Below, piece after piece: positions 45,101-55,907 of a stretch of 64,000 nt of DNA; within the stretch, counting starts at the first letter, position 1; each line of letters opens with the position of its first letter. A model generated the notes under the pieces. It had not been told where the DNA came from. It searched no databases and was given only the letters and a program-made list of their open reading frames with translations. The stretch is taken from the NCBI GenBank assembly GCA_964030785.1, contig OZ034967.1, positions 61,829,712 to 61,893,711 of the forward strand, read 5' to 3'. Made by a program: the position numbers and the translations under genes. Source of the DNA: Siderastrea siderea (lineage: Eukaryota > Cnidaria > Anthozoa > Scleractinia > Rhizangiidae).

Positions 45101-45920
45101 GTGTCACGAACCTTGGCGATATATTGCTCGTCGTTTAGAAGGGCGTTGTTAAATTTCCAATATCCCGGGCCTCTGGGGCATTTGTTTGGCAAAGATAAAG
45201 AGATGTGTATCGCGTCATGGTCGGGTGCTATCGCCGGACAGATCTCTGTGTTTTTTACACTAAGTGTGAGGTTTTTGGCAATTAGAAAAAAGTCAATTCT
45301 TGATTTAACTTTTAAAAATTTTGACTCGTATGTGAACTTTCGTAATTTTGGATGGCGTACTCTTTGAATATCTACTAAATCAAACATTTCCATAGTAGTA
45401 GAAACGAGGTTACTATAAATGGTCGGTTTCTAAGGTGCTCCTCCGATTTTATCTTTTTTTGACAGTGTGCAATTCCAGTCTCCTCCGATAATCAACGAAG
45501 TTAGCTCTGTCTTACCTATAATGCAGTTGTTAAGTTCTTGCATAAATTGCAATTGATTGCCCTGATCATTTGGTGCATAGATATTGCAAAGTGTGAGTTT
45601 TTGGCCATTCAAAGAGATCGTAATTAACACAATTCTGCCTGAAATGTTGGAATAAGAATAGTCAGCTTGAGTTTGCTCTGTGGGATTAATTAGAATACAC
45701 ACACCTTTGCTATGCTTTTTGCCATGTGAGAAAAAAAGCTCTCCGCCCCATTCCTTTCTCCAAACATTTTCATCATTTGGTTCAGAGTATGTCTCTTGTA
45801 AAAAAATATGTTCGCCTTTTGGTCTTTCAGAAACGAAAAGATACTCCTTCTTTTAGCCTGGTCTCTTATTCCCCGGACATTAAGAGAAAAAACATCGAAC
45901 CTACTAGAAGAGTTACGCGA
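42185..45920 (-). pseudogene. L1/Tx1 ORF2: endonuclease, reverse transcriptase, zinc knuckle; frameshifted
   Basis: Apurinic endonuclease motifs come first (SLNVRGIRD near 45885, IIGGDWNC near 45480, SRIDFFL near 45300, APDHDAIHI near 45220). The RT has ERPTKYFLNLEKR, KAPGEDGFTVEFY, LDFRKAFDSLEW, GVRQGCSLSPYLF and FADDTT near 43790. The C-terminal part has CLYCGDKDSIEHTL near 42490. The frame is broken around 45695, 45420, 44345, 43750, 43600 and 42900-43090, so no active protein can be made. The enzyme would nick DNA and reverse-transcribe its RNA at the target. Confidence 0.8.
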
Positions 45921-46143
45921 ATGCATACCAGTAACAGAGGAGAAAAAAAATACACAAACACACACGTACACAGATAAACAATAGTTACCTAGGAAGTATA
46001 GACCGACCGCAACAGCAATCGGACTAGATGCAGATACAAACGCTAAAATAATTTCAGAGAGTTTTTTCTTTCGATCCTTTGTGAACCACCCACGCCCCCA
46101 GTAAGGCATTCTATATTATTTAAATGTTTCTCTGGGCGATCTA

Positions 46144-47044
46144 TTAAAGGTAGTGTAAATCTTCAAGTTCACTGATCTTAATTGGCCTACCTTCTGGCGA
46201 AGTTTTAACGAATATTGTTCCATCGAGAGGCCACTATACACTCAACAGCTGACCGTCCCTGCGTTTCTCATTTGCTCGGCTCATAATTCTTCTGCCGTAG
46301 GATGTCAAGTTCTCATTGATGAAAATCCTGTTAGATTGTGCTGCTGACGCATAAGTTGCGCCAGGGAACAAGTCGGATAGCGTGACATTCTTCAACTTGA
46401 CTCTTGCCCTGTACAAACTTGATTTCACTTTGTGATTTATAAACTTGGCAATAATGGCCTTACTGCCCCGTGTGTTTAGTTTGTGAGAAATCTCGATGTC
46501 TTCGGCGACAACAGGGACCTCTACAGCGTTGGCGATTTTGATGACAGCCTCTTCGGTTGAAGTGTAAGCACTTTCGGGAACTCCGTGGAACTCGAGCGAG
46601 TTCTTTCTAGTATATTGTTCGAGATGATCTTGCAAGTCGTAAAGCTCTTGTAATTCTTCTTCTTGCTCGTCTAATTGTTTTCTAGCGGCGGATAGTTCTC
46701 TTTCTGTCTCTGCGCTCTGTTTCCTTGCTTGAGCTAAAGCATTCTTGACAGCAGTTATCTCCGATTGTTGTTTACGTACCGTAGCTTTGAGCTCCGAAAC
46801 CTCGTCGCAGATTCTCTTGTTTTCAAGTAGAATTAATGTTATTGAAGGTTATCTGTATATCTACCAGCATCTCTCTAAGTTCACTAAGGCTGGGTTCTTC
46901 ATTGGTTTCAAGCGGTTTTTCGGTTGGCGTGCCTTCGTTTCCACCTTCGGCCGCCGCCATGTTGGCTCGTTTCGACGGCCCTGTTGGTTCTTCTTCTAAT
47001 GACCCACGGTCACCTCTTTTATGTTTTCGGCCTTTTCCTGACAT
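46144..47044 (-). pseudogene. L1/Tx1 ORF1 (nucleic-acid-binding protein), frameshift plus nonsense
   Basis: It starts at the ATG at 47044 with a basic N-terminus (MSGKGRKHKRGD). A frameshift at about 46825 leads into a long coiled coil (SELKATVRKQQSEIT..., ETERELSAARKQL). An RRM-like part follows (NSLEFHGVPES, IEISHKLN, RIFINENLTSYGR). A stop at 46234 interrupts the frame, which would continue with LDGTIFVKTSPEGRP to about 46144. Coiled coil plus RRM is the usual ORF1 layout of this clade. Confidence 0.7.
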
Positions 47045-47120
47045 TAGTTGGTGTGAAGCACCATTACACTGTATTCGCACGCCAGAGAGATAGATTGTTG
47101 GCGAAAAAAACCCCCAAAAC

Positions 47121-48341
47121 TTGGGGACGTGGACTCCTCCTTCAAAAAAAGTGCCACTGCACTCAAAGGCCCTCACTGCAACTCAAACTGCCCTTCTAGA
47201 AGCTACTAATGAGTGGCACCTAAACATAGACAATGGTCTCATAAATGGGGTTCTATTTCTCGATCTCAAAAAAGCTTTCGACACTGTAGATCACCGGATT
47301 TTACTACAGAAACTTCAACTTTATGGGGTGGATTCCCACACTTTAATGTGGTTTAAGTCATACTCAACTGACCGTAAACAGAAAACATTTGTAAACGGCC
47401 AGATGTCAGACTTTTGCCCCATTATTTGTGGTGTCCCACAGGGATCGATCCTGGGACCTCTGTTGTTCTTAATCTACATAAATGACCTCCCCGCGTGCCA
47501 CCTACACTCTGTGCCAAGGATGTACGCCGACGACACAAGTCTTACTCTAAGCTCGAGTGATCCAGTCGATTTACAATCCAAATTAAATCATGACTTAGCT
47601 CAGATTCAGACCTGGCTACAAGCTAATAAACTTAGTCTTAATGTCAAAAAAACCAAATTTTCTATTATTGGTAGCCATAACAAGTTGGCTAATTTAAACC
47701 ATCAGTTTGATGTAAAAATCAATGAACACTATCTAGAAAGAGCTAAAACCTACAAATATCTTGGCATTGATTTGGATGAGAGCTTATCGTGGGACTCCCA
47801 TATTGACAGTGTTGTCAAAAAAGCGTCTGCCGGCCTCGGGGCTATCAAACGCGTCAGGAACTTAGTTCCCCGTGAAACCCTAATAACTATCTATAAAGCC
47901 CTCGTCCAACCGTACTTTGATTATTGTAGCTCCGTATGGGGCAGCATAGGTGTGTGCCAGTCTGAGAGGCTCCAAAAACTCCAAAATAGGGCTGCACGTT
48001 TAATCACCTTCTCAGACCTAAATGTTAGATCTTCAATTTTACTCGGTGACCTCGGTTGGGACTGTCTGGAGCGAAGGCGTTCAAAGCAACTAACGATTAA
48101 TCTGTTTAAGGCTCTCCACAATCTTTCTCCGATTCGTTTAACAAGCATCTTTAAAACTACATCCAGTGTTCACTCACATAACCTACGAAATTCAAAATAT
48201 AACCTCTTTGTCCCTAGACCGAGCACTGAAGCAGGAAAACGAAGCTTCCAATATCGTGGTTCTGTTCTCTGGAACAGCTTGCCTTTGAGCGCTAAGACAC
48301 AGCCCACTCTCGGCTCTTTTAAATCGTCTCTATGTCATTAA
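47121..48341 (+). CDS. CR1/L2-type reverse transcriptase fragment, 5'-truncated, open frame
   Basis: A frame of 406 codons, of which similarity to RT begins near residue 14. Motifs are GVLFLDLKKAFDTVDH, GVPQGSILGPLLF, YADDTS (catalytic Asp-Asp near residue 137), ANKLSLNVKKTKF and YKYLGIDLDESLSW. A typical non-LTR C-terminus follows (LVQPYFDYCSSVWG, LQKLQNRAARLIT, WNSLPLSAKTQPT). The endonuclease and first RT fingers are missing, so the start codon is fortuitous and the product unlikely to be functional. The frame has no stop, so the copy is young. Confidence 0.75.
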   Translation: MGTWTPPSKKVPLHSKALTATQTALLEATNEWHLNIDNGLINGVLFLDLKKAFDTVDHRILLQKLQLYGVDSHTLMWFKSYSTDRKQKTFVNGQMSDFCPIICGVPQGSILGPLLFLIYINDLPACHLHSVPRMYADDTSLTLSSSDPVDLQSKLNHDLAQIQTWLQANKLSLNVKKTKFSIIGSHNKLANLNHQFDVKINEHYLERAKTYKYLGIDLDESLSWDSHIDSVVKKASAGLGAIKRVRNLVPRETLITIYKALVQPYFDYCSSVWGSIGVCQSERLQKLQNRAARLITFSDLNVRSSILLGDLGWDCLERRRSKQLTINLFKALHNLSPIRLTSIFKTTSSVHSHNLRNSKYNLFVPRPSTEAGKRSFQYRGSVLWNSLPLSAKTQPTLGSFKSSLCH

Positions 48342-48487
48342 ATAATAGTTAATAAAGATAATCTTGTACAGATAGGTAATTTAGTTGGATATTTTAATTA
48401 GGTAATTGATTAATTTAGACACGGCTCGATGGAAGAGCATGTAACATGAATGGATTCCGTGTATAAATAAAGTTTTACCTACCTAGG
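47150..48487 (+). mobile_element. 5'-truncated CR1/L2-type non-LTR retrotransposon
   Basis: It contains the RT frame above and a 146-bp 3' tail ending gtgtataaataaagttttac with ctacctac-like repeats. Its left edge coincides with the 5' end of the minus-strand L1/Tx1 element, so one probably inserted into the other or both share a breakpoint. Confidence 0.7.
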
Positions 48488-48499
48488 CCACGCATGCTC

Positions 48500-48864
48500 T
48501 TAAAATAAAATAGCTACCCCCAAAATCTGGAACATTTTCACCGCAGGACATTAGAATGCAGGACAATTATGACATTTTTAAGAGACGGTTGAAGACGTAC
48601 TATAAGTGTACATAACTTTTACTCTTTTAATTAATTTCAATGAGACATATACATTTCCTTTTCGTTATAACCATCTTTGATAGACTGGTGTAAATAAGTA
48701 AACTTAAGATTCATTTGTATTGTTTTTAAGATTAATTCATGTAATTATTCTATATATTCGTATATTTTTAGTTTTGGGTAGTTATAGTTTGTTGTAATGC
48801 CCATTTGATCATGTTATTTAAATGTTAATTTGTGCAATATCAAGTTATTTTTATTATTATTATA

Positions 48865-48912
<48 letters not shown>

Positions 48913-48930
48913 GTTATTATTATTATTTGT
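48500..48930 (+). mobile_element. 3' tail of another non-LTR retrotransposon with (ATT)n end
   Basis: The frame PQDIRMQDNYDIFKRRLKT then YYKCT and a stop follows a shifted WN..., the characteristic non-LTR ORF2 C-terminus. A 3' untranslated part runs into the (ATT)n array at 48843-48925. Confidence 0.65.
48843..48925. repeat. (ATT)n microsatellite
   Basis: About 25 att units with few interruptions, probably the tail of the retrotransposon before it. Confidence 0.9.
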
Positions 48931-48998
48931 TTATTCTGAGCATGATTGAAACTACCAAATGAGGTGGTTCGATCTATGGCAGACGAAACATGTTCAAT

Positions 48999-49352
48999 AT
49001 GGCAACCGCGAGCGGAGAGAAAGCTAGACCCGAAAGATTCCTAACTAGGGCTATAACGAGACAATTTTTAGTTCCAATATGGGCTGATGAAGAAATACAA
49101 CAGCAGTTATTGGCGATGAATCCCGCAAGCCCTTGTAAACGGGACAAAAGCCCATGCAATCCAACAAGCCAGGAGTGTTCACTGGAGGCGATATACAATA
49201 TATCCGCTGCGCAGGCCACACGGTGCTGGCAAAGAATTTCTGGCACTGACAAGAAATTTGCTTTCAATTCAGTTTTGAAATGCTCGCGACAAAAAATCCT
49301 GGGGAAATTTAATACTCCCAATAGAAATTTACTTAATCAAACGATTGAATAA
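48999..49352 (+). CDS. Hypothetical reading frame, 117 residues
   Basis: An open frame starting MATASGEKARPERF, without signal peptide or membrane segment, with four Cys in the middle third. No family is recognised. The opposite strand is also open here, which weakens the case. It may be a chance frame or an exon. Confidence 0.2.
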   Translation: MATASGEKARPERFLTRAITRQFLVPIWADEEIQQQLLAMNPASPCKRDKSPCNPTSQECSLEAIYNISAAQATRCWQRISGTDKKFAFNSVLKCSRQKILGKFNTPNRNLLNQTIE

Positions 49353-50655
49353 ATAAATGTTATTAACAAGTTGGTACCTACCTACTACCGTTTGTGGAAA
49401 AAAGAAACTTCCCCAGAAGATCCTTTGAGGATTTGGATGACTGATTGTCTTCAGTGTATGTAAAAGTTCCTGTTTGAGATGATCCCTTTCCCCGCGGTAT
49501 ATTTAATGCTCTTTTTTCGTTTTGTCTCGTAGCTTGTAATTGCAAAACTACAGCCTCGCGAAATACTTGCTTGCCAAAATGGCGAAACTAAGCACGCGCG
49601 AAATTAAGTACTAATAAGGTCATCGCGCAGAATGCCTATTCTTCTCGCGACATTTACTTCCAGTTCAAGAAACCTTGTAGATCTGTCATATCGCGTGCTA
49701 TTATTCATAATTATTCATAGACGCTTAGAAAGAGCTTAATTCATTGGTTGTCATGAACGCATGGCGATGCTCACTATCATGATGTAGGCGGCAAACTAAA
49801 CAATGAACGGAGCGCGCTATTGTTTCGCCTTTTGTTTCGTAAAATCGAACATATGCGCATATTTCGGGTAGACTTTTTTCACGATTTCATGAAACGGTTT
49901 TCCAGTTTGATCCGGTATTGCATGGGCATTTTAGAGTGGTTTTGTCTGGGCAAAAGTTAAAACACAGGAAGAAAGCCATGTCGAATCATCACTGCGCGAG
50001 CGAGATCGGATTGTGTCGTAAATAAATTCAGCATTTCGCTTGTCTGTGGTATCGTGCGCAAGCGGCAGATACTGTAACGTTTTGCTTCTGTCTTTGGGAG
50101 CTCTTTAAGGAAACCCCAAATGATAACACTCCGTTATCACCAATGTACTTTTCAAAAGTACATCGTTCACAGAATCGGTCTCGCTCCACTCGAAAATGGT
50201 CTGGAGTGTGAGACGAACATCGCGCCGAATTCTTCACACCGTTGTCTCAAAAACCGCGTCTCGGAATTTTTTATCTGGCCTGGTTTGTTTTCCGCACTCG
50301 GTTAAACTTTGAAGTTTGAGAAAATACCCCTTCTCTTTCTTTAAAATAAACGCAAAAAAATTAATTCGGAGACACAGTTTTGGTGTCAAATTACTGGCAG
50401 CATTCTCGCCAAATTTGAGCTAAAATGGTTGAAAACGCGCACCTAAAACGTGCGCTCAATTTCTTGAAAAATTAGTTTCGAGAAAAAAGGCAAAATAGAT
50501 GAGGAGACCTTTTTCCAGCCTGATAAAATTAAAACACCTAGATGTCAGGATAAGTACTTGCAGTATCAGATAAGCGCAAACGTGCCTCTTAAAGAAGGTG
50601 TCATATTTTTATCGAAAAGCGAATTTCGTTCAGGTCTGTGTACGCGTGCCGTTCA
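49353..50655. other. Intergenic DNA, no gene recognised
   Basis: Short frames only (for example 69 codons minus at 50028-50237). Some CpG-rich patches near 49560-50010. Confidence 0.3.
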
Positions 50656-50703
50656 GAGGGTCGTAACGCACTGGGTCGTAACGTAGAGGGTCGTAACGCA
50701 TAA
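50656..50703 (+). repeat. Three copies of gggtcgtaacg
   Basis: agagggtcgtaacgc, actgggtcgtaacgt and agagggtcgtaacgc follow one another. Confidence 0.8.
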
Positions 50704-50791
50704 CTTTTCGTCGGCTGTACAATGCCAAAGAGATCAACAAGAAGAAAGGGTGGGACTAATCAAGCTGCCGGGACCCGAAAGACGAAAGTAA

Positions 50792-52148
50792 GGGACTGTG
50801 CAATAATTATCTGGAGTGGGGTGGGAGTTGGGAAATGGGTAAAATAAGGCTCAAAATTAAGTCGCACCCCTCCCCGCCCTCTCACCGAGCGAAAATTAAC
50901 TGTAACCTCCCCTCACCTACTGATAATATTAAGGTCAACCCCCCTCCCCTGCCTCCTTCCCGCATTGGTTCCCTCATACCTAATTTACGTGTTGGATGTC
51001 TTCGTCAGGCACAAAAGTACTTTAAATGACTATTCAACGTATGTGTTCTCTCCATCGGAATCACTTGACTCTGATTCTGAAGTTGTGTCATCTCCACACG
51101 AGTTATTAAATTCTTCATCTTCCAGAACATCTCTTGCAGCATTTCCACGTGCGTGGCCGGAGAACTCGTTTAGTTAAATCAGCCTTACTTCCGCTTATCT
51201 TGAGACCATGTTGTTTCAAATACATTTTTAGCTGGTTGTTCGTACGCGCTTCCATATCTGTTTCAAGAAATATTAGACGGGAGAGCGTTCCTTTCTCTTA
51301 CTGTTTTTTTCGTCTTTGCATCCAAGAACCCAAGGTGCTCTACATGACTTTTACACGCAGTCTCGTCCACCTTGTACTGGGAACAGAACTCTTGCAAAGA
51401 CCTTTCTTTAGAGGAGTACAATTTTCCCTCGTTGGACAATTTTTTTTATCTGGACACTTGGGAGAAGTTTATAAGCTTACTTTGCAAATTAATCAAACTG
51501 TTTATATTTACACAGTTCAATTTATTGCTATTAAAGTCAACAGTTAGGTTTTCCATTCTCTTTAATTATAATACAATGTAGGCTATCCTACATTGGCATC
51601 TTTCTTTTTCATTGAATAACATCATAGTGCCAGGGCCGTAGCCAGACGTTTTCTGATAACCGAGGCGACTGCGAAAGCACCGAAGGCGCGAGCTTTTAGG
51701 GGGGTCTGAGGGCTCTATCTAGACGCTCGGAAATGCCATTTTTAGCGTTTTCCTGGTGGTATTTTCCCCCAAATATAATCAAAATCCATGCTAACTTTAA
51801 CAGCATTCCTGGTGCCAATAAAGTAGCACTATTTCAATATATTACAGAGGCATTCCTTTCCTACTGCATGACAGATAGGAAAATATTAAATAATTAGCCA
51901 GTTTAGAGATCAAAACACCTGGAGTTGATATTTTCCCAGTTTAATTCCAGTGTAAGCAAGTATGAATGTTTGAACTCTAATAGCTCTTCTACCACTTTTC
52001 CAGTTTGTGAAAAAGAGTGAAAAAGGTAATGCTCCCCTGTATGTATTAAATTTTACATCCAACCCCCCTCTCTAGTTGTGATTTTTCCCTATGCTCCCCC
52101 CTCTGGTTTCCCAACCCCCCCCCCCCCAGGTAATTATTGCACGGTCCC
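50792..52148. mobile_element. 1.36-kb transposon-like unit, TAA TSD
   Basis: Ends gggactgtgcaataattatc and its near-inverse are flanked by TAA on both sides (50789-50791 and 52149-52151). The 3-bp TAA target is Harbinger-like. The unit carries a decayed SAP-type reading frame on the minus strand and a ggccgtagcca motif near 51633. Confidence 0.65.
51041..51420 (-). pseudogene. Relic of a SAP-domain protein with acidic C-terminus
   Basis: Minus-strand peptides, separated by at least two frameshifts, are SLQEFCSQYKVDETACKSHV, then LIFLETDMEARTNNQLKMYL leading into KQHGLKISGSKADLTKRV, then DVLEDEEFNNSCGDDTTSES and SSDSDGENTYVE with a stop. The middle part fits the SAP DNA-binding motif (LKxYLxxxGLxxSGxKAxLxxR). 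The parent protein is not identified. It may be a captured host gene or a former transposon gene. Confidence 0.5.
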
Positions 52149-52151
52149 TAA

Positions 52152-52959
52152 ATGCGCAAGGAAAGCATTTTGAAACCCGAGAAGAAGGTGCCACGCACTC
52201 GGCTCAAGATCTAAGAGAGAACGTCCTGTCACAAATGTAGGCAGTTGGATAACAATAAACTTCTTTATTACTTTGCAATTTACGTTTTCGAAGAAGGCCA
52301 CGTCCGGCTGACAAACTCGACAACAAACAGCTTCATTGAGCTTTTCTGCATGCGAGCGTTTCGCCTAACATGATCATGCTCCCTTTCAATCGTTGCCACG
52401 ATTCTCCACAGTATTCTCCATCGTCTTCTCTTTCCGCGTCTTCCATCGACTCTGTCGGTATCTTTAAGCGGCTCTCAGACACGGCGTTCTCGTTCTTCTC
52501 TAGGTTCTTCCAACCACATTTCTTGATTATAAATATACGAGCTTTTGTCGCTTGCGGAAAGATTTTCTGTCCACACCAAGCAAAATTCTCTCTACACTTA
52601 CGCTTTGCCGTTTTTTTTGACAGAGGCAAACAGGCAGGATCTCTTCCTACTTTTTTTCGTCTTTTGTACACAATAGACCCTTCGATAACGCGGGAATTGG
52701 TACGCAATCGATCTCATGTCAAAACATCAGGGCCCTCTGATGTCGCATGATATTTTCGGCGTTGTTGACAGATAACTGTCAACACGTGATTAGAAAAAAT
52801 CAATGGCCCTAACCTTTCTTCGTCAATAACTTTGCATAGAAACAATCTTTCTCTGAAACTTTTTGTAAAGAAGAGGTTTGAATAATATCTATCTGAAAAT
52901 GACAAAAGCGTATTTAAAACAAAAAAAAGTGGTCAATTTTGGGGTACCACGATACCTTA
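52152..52959. other. Intergenic DNA with opposed open frames
   Basis: Frames of 126 codons (plus, 52370-52750) and 124 codons (minus, 52333-52707) overlap. Neither has a recognisable domain, so coding potential is undecided. Confidence 0.25.
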
Positions 52960-53485
52960 AATTAAATCTGTTTTGAATTGCCTAAAGGTAAAACCCCTCA
53001 TTAGAATTTTAGCATATATATAAAATTGAAAGCTTGAACATGCTTTAAAGCTTTCATCCCAAGCCAAAAATTACTGGAGTATAAACGTGTCACAAAATCA
53101 GCTAAAAATGGTGAGGTACGATGAAAAGTAATTTTTGATCGCTGCCAGTGGCGAAGGTTTATCTTGTCGGTCTATTCACCTTTAATCGTTTTCATTGCAC
53201 CACGTCAAAACAATTTTTCATCTCACCCGTTACTGTGTGAACTGCAACCACCTCAAAAGGTACGTTGGTTTTGTAACCGTGCACACTTATTTCCTACAAC
53301 TCATGAACAATACATCACTTGGGTGCTCACTCCTGAACGGCTGAAGAATTAAAACCAAACGTTCCAGAGATATCGAATTATTGATTGCTGAAGAGGTAAG
53401 TCTAATGTCAGCAAATGCTATTTTCAAGAAAAATCACACGTACCCGCTGAAGTAGCGACTTAAGAGGTGAGAATCACTAACCAGC
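52960..53485 (+). repeat. Tandem array, unit 0 (3' part)
   Basis: It matches 57230-57746, 59046-59530 and 63785-64000: ctgttttgaattgcct, tcattagaatttt, tttcctacaactcatgaaca and gctgaagaggtaagtctaatgtcagc. Its 5' part is missing. Confidence 0.8.
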
Positions 53486-53905
53486 CATGATCAGAAGGAA
53501 ATTGGATAAAATTAGACACATTTTATCCTGTGAAAATTGTTTTCACAGAAGCTCAGTTTTGAAGGCTTAATGTCTAGTTGGACACAATGTCGTTCCCCTT
53601 CAGAGTCTTTTCTACAATTTAATTAGCGTTTGATAACTTTTAACTCCAGAAATTGTGTAATAAATATAGTTTTATGCAAATGCACAATGATAATGCTTTT
53701 TTAGAAATAAACAAAAGTCAGTTAGCCTACCGTTAAAGTGCGTCAATACATCTCAAGGTCATGCAAATACAAGTCTGTTATTTTATTATTTTTATGCAGA
53801 GCTCTATGTTACACCACAGGTACGATTTTACTTACTTGGTCCGCACCTCCTATTAAAGACTGTACTACATGAATTTGCTAGCTAGCGTCACCATCTTTTA
53901 CTTTA
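53486..53905 (+). repeat. Tandem array, unit 1 (internally deleted)
   Basis: It starts gatcagaaggaaattggata like the other units, runs to the ctacatgaatttgc position, then jumps to the tagcgtcaccatctt part, skipping about 0.65 kb, and breaks off into unrelated sequence. Confidence 0.75.
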
Positions 53906-54398
53906 AAGTGTATATGACACAAAAATTTTTTCTTCGGTTTTTGATTATTTTTTGTGTATAAAAAATGGTTCTAAGCTTTAAACCGGCATCAAACTTTTCA
54001 AACGTACTTTTTTCGCGGTGAAAATAGCGCAAATTTGACTTCAAGAGTGTCGCCGGCTCGCACGGCCAAAATATCACGTGATTAGCTAATGTGACGTTAA
54101 CCGCGCGCCTTGACAACAAACCCAATATGGTGTCAAAGTGGAAGGAACTTGGGAGAGTTGGCAAAGGTTTCTCGTAGCTGAAGCGCCTAATAAGCGGTGG
54201 TTTGCGTATTCCTTTTGACGAAATGGAGGGGAAGTAGTCAGTATTCCTAGGATCCAGCACTTTGGGACAAGGAATCAAAATAATTGTGTTGAAGGAGATG
54301 CAAGGTCGAAGCACTCAGGCTACTCGAGATTTTGATGTTTGCTATGTTTTTAACTTGAAGATATGGTTACGAACGAACATTGTTTTATAAGGATCTGT
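53906..54398. other. Unassigned DNA between array unit 1 and the 1.4-kb element
   Basis: A 138-codon minus-strand frame (53898-54314) without recognisable features covers most of it. Probably part of an inserted repeat. Confidence 0.25.
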
Positions 54399-55785
54399 GG
54401 CAAGATTTCCGCACAGCCCGATACTTCATTATGCATACAGCTCTTTGTTTAAAGAAAACAATAGCGCGTATTTCTAATGCCCATTTCTAATGACTCCTTT
54501 TGTTCAACAAAGTTTATATTTTTTTCTAAGTCCATGGGGCTTAGACAAAATTTACGGATTTCGGTAAATTGTTAGAAAAAATGCGGATTTAAGTCGTTAG
54601 CGATAAATGAGGTTATGGACAGCGCGTATTTTGTTAACGTAAACCACATAACATTTTAAAAATAAAAGGTTTTCTTACCCTTCTTGTGTCTTGTGTCGTT
54701 TATTTTTTATTTCATTTACTTATTTCTTTATTTTTGCTTTCCTTGTTAACACGGAGACAATGCTTGTGAAGCAGGAATTTTTCGTATTTTATTCGTGCTT
54801 TCCCTGTTGAAATGTAGCGTGGCCGAATTACGAACGGTGGATAAAGTGGTACTCCGGGAACTGAACCATTTATGCGTCCTTGCGGACCTCACAAAGGTCG
54901 ACGATAGGCTTGATAATGTTGCCAAAAGGATCCTTGTTAAAATGCTGTTGCTACCTCCACTCCTGTATGTAGCTTTCGTAGAGTTCTTTGGACATTCCTG
55001 TGCGGGGCAAACCTCGGTGCCTAAGTCTGCGAAGTTTAAGCTGTACTAGTTCACTGTGAGATGAATATAGCCCTCGTTTTGTAGGTAATCATAAGCTTTC
55101 ACTTGGCGCTCATCGCGCGTGTTCCTGGCAAGATGTGTGCGCGTATGATGGGCAAAAAGTGTATCTTTATCACTGCGCTCTACCGGAACAAGGAAGCAAG
55201 CCTTCGTTTCACGGCCGCAGAAGACTGGATCGAGCAAAAGAGTGAAATGCGTGGCCTTTTTGTTCAACTGAGAACCAATGGATGGGTCAATGGATGGACA
55301 AAAATACATCATTTTTTCGTGCAGTAAGTCTAAAAGGTGTCTTTGTAATAGAAGTAATTCAACTGTAAATTTCGTTGAATTTTAATATTGTTGATTGGTA
55401 GCTAAACATAAATATAATTTATCGCCGGGAAAATGTCAGCAAATTACCGTGGTGTAGTAGTATAGTAGATGGACAGCTAATCCAAAGGTAAGATGAAGAG
55501 TGAGAGTTCGAGGCAAGCCGAGGGTAAATCCAAAGGAAAAAGGAAGAAAAAAGCTGGTAAGGGACTGGGTAAGAGAAAAATAGAAGAAAAGAGGATGAAC
55601 AGAAAAGAAGGAGTGAGAGAAGAGAGAAAAAAAGGCAGACGCAACTAAATCCATTTTTGTTGAAAAAAGTAAGTAGTAATTATCAATGTATATATTCAAA
55701 GAGCCATTGTCTTCAATAGAGCGCATGCATAATTAATTTATTCTGCATGCATAATAAAGTATGGGGCTGTGCGGAAATTTTTCCC
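54399..55785. mobile_element. About 1.4-kb element with TIRs inside the array
   Basis: gcaagatttccgcacagccc...ttcattatgca at the left is inverted at 55745-55785 (tgcataataaagtatggggctgtgcggaaattttt). Arms are about 38 bp. Inside are two plus-strand frames (54795-55049, 84 codons; 55103-55327, 74 codons) and a 51-codon Lys/Arg-rich frame in a purine tract (55492-55647). None is recognised. Confidence 0.6.
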
Positions 55786-55880
55786 AGTTCGAAAGCACAC
55801 CGAATGAAAATGAGCAACATAAGCTCGAAACCGGAAATGGCCGAAGTGAGCGGATGCGCAGACGTTTTGCCGTGGTGTCC
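55786..55880. mobile_element. Right-end remnant of the 560-bp element
   Basis: It matches 61913-62008 almost exactly and ends at ccg(t/c)ggtgtcc before ttacgac, as in the complete copy at 61449-62008. The left part is lost. Confidence 0.7.
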
Positions 55881-55907
55881 TTACGACGTGACAATAACTG
55901 CCAAGCG

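Larger units (their letters stand above)
41862..47150 (-). mobile_element. Nearly full-length but broken L1/Tx1-type retrotransposon
   Basis: The order on the minus strand is 5' leader, ORF1, ORF2 (endonuclease, RT, zinc knuckle), 3' untranslated region with aataaag and an A-rich tail (the T-run near 41862). Several frameshifts and stops inactivate both frames. Target duplication was not found. Its 5' end abuts a plus-strand RT fragment at about 47150. Confidence 0.8.

Noticed and set aside
45690..46109. 139-codon frame starting with a hydrophobic stretch, resembling a secreted protein
   Set aside because: The N-terminal part is the untranslated spacer between ORF1 and ORF2 of the L1/Tx1 element; only the SLNVRGIRD part onward is real ORF2 sequence.
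53898..54314. 138-codon minus-strand frame
   Set aside because: No recognisable domain, signal or splice context, and it lies in repeat-derived sequence.
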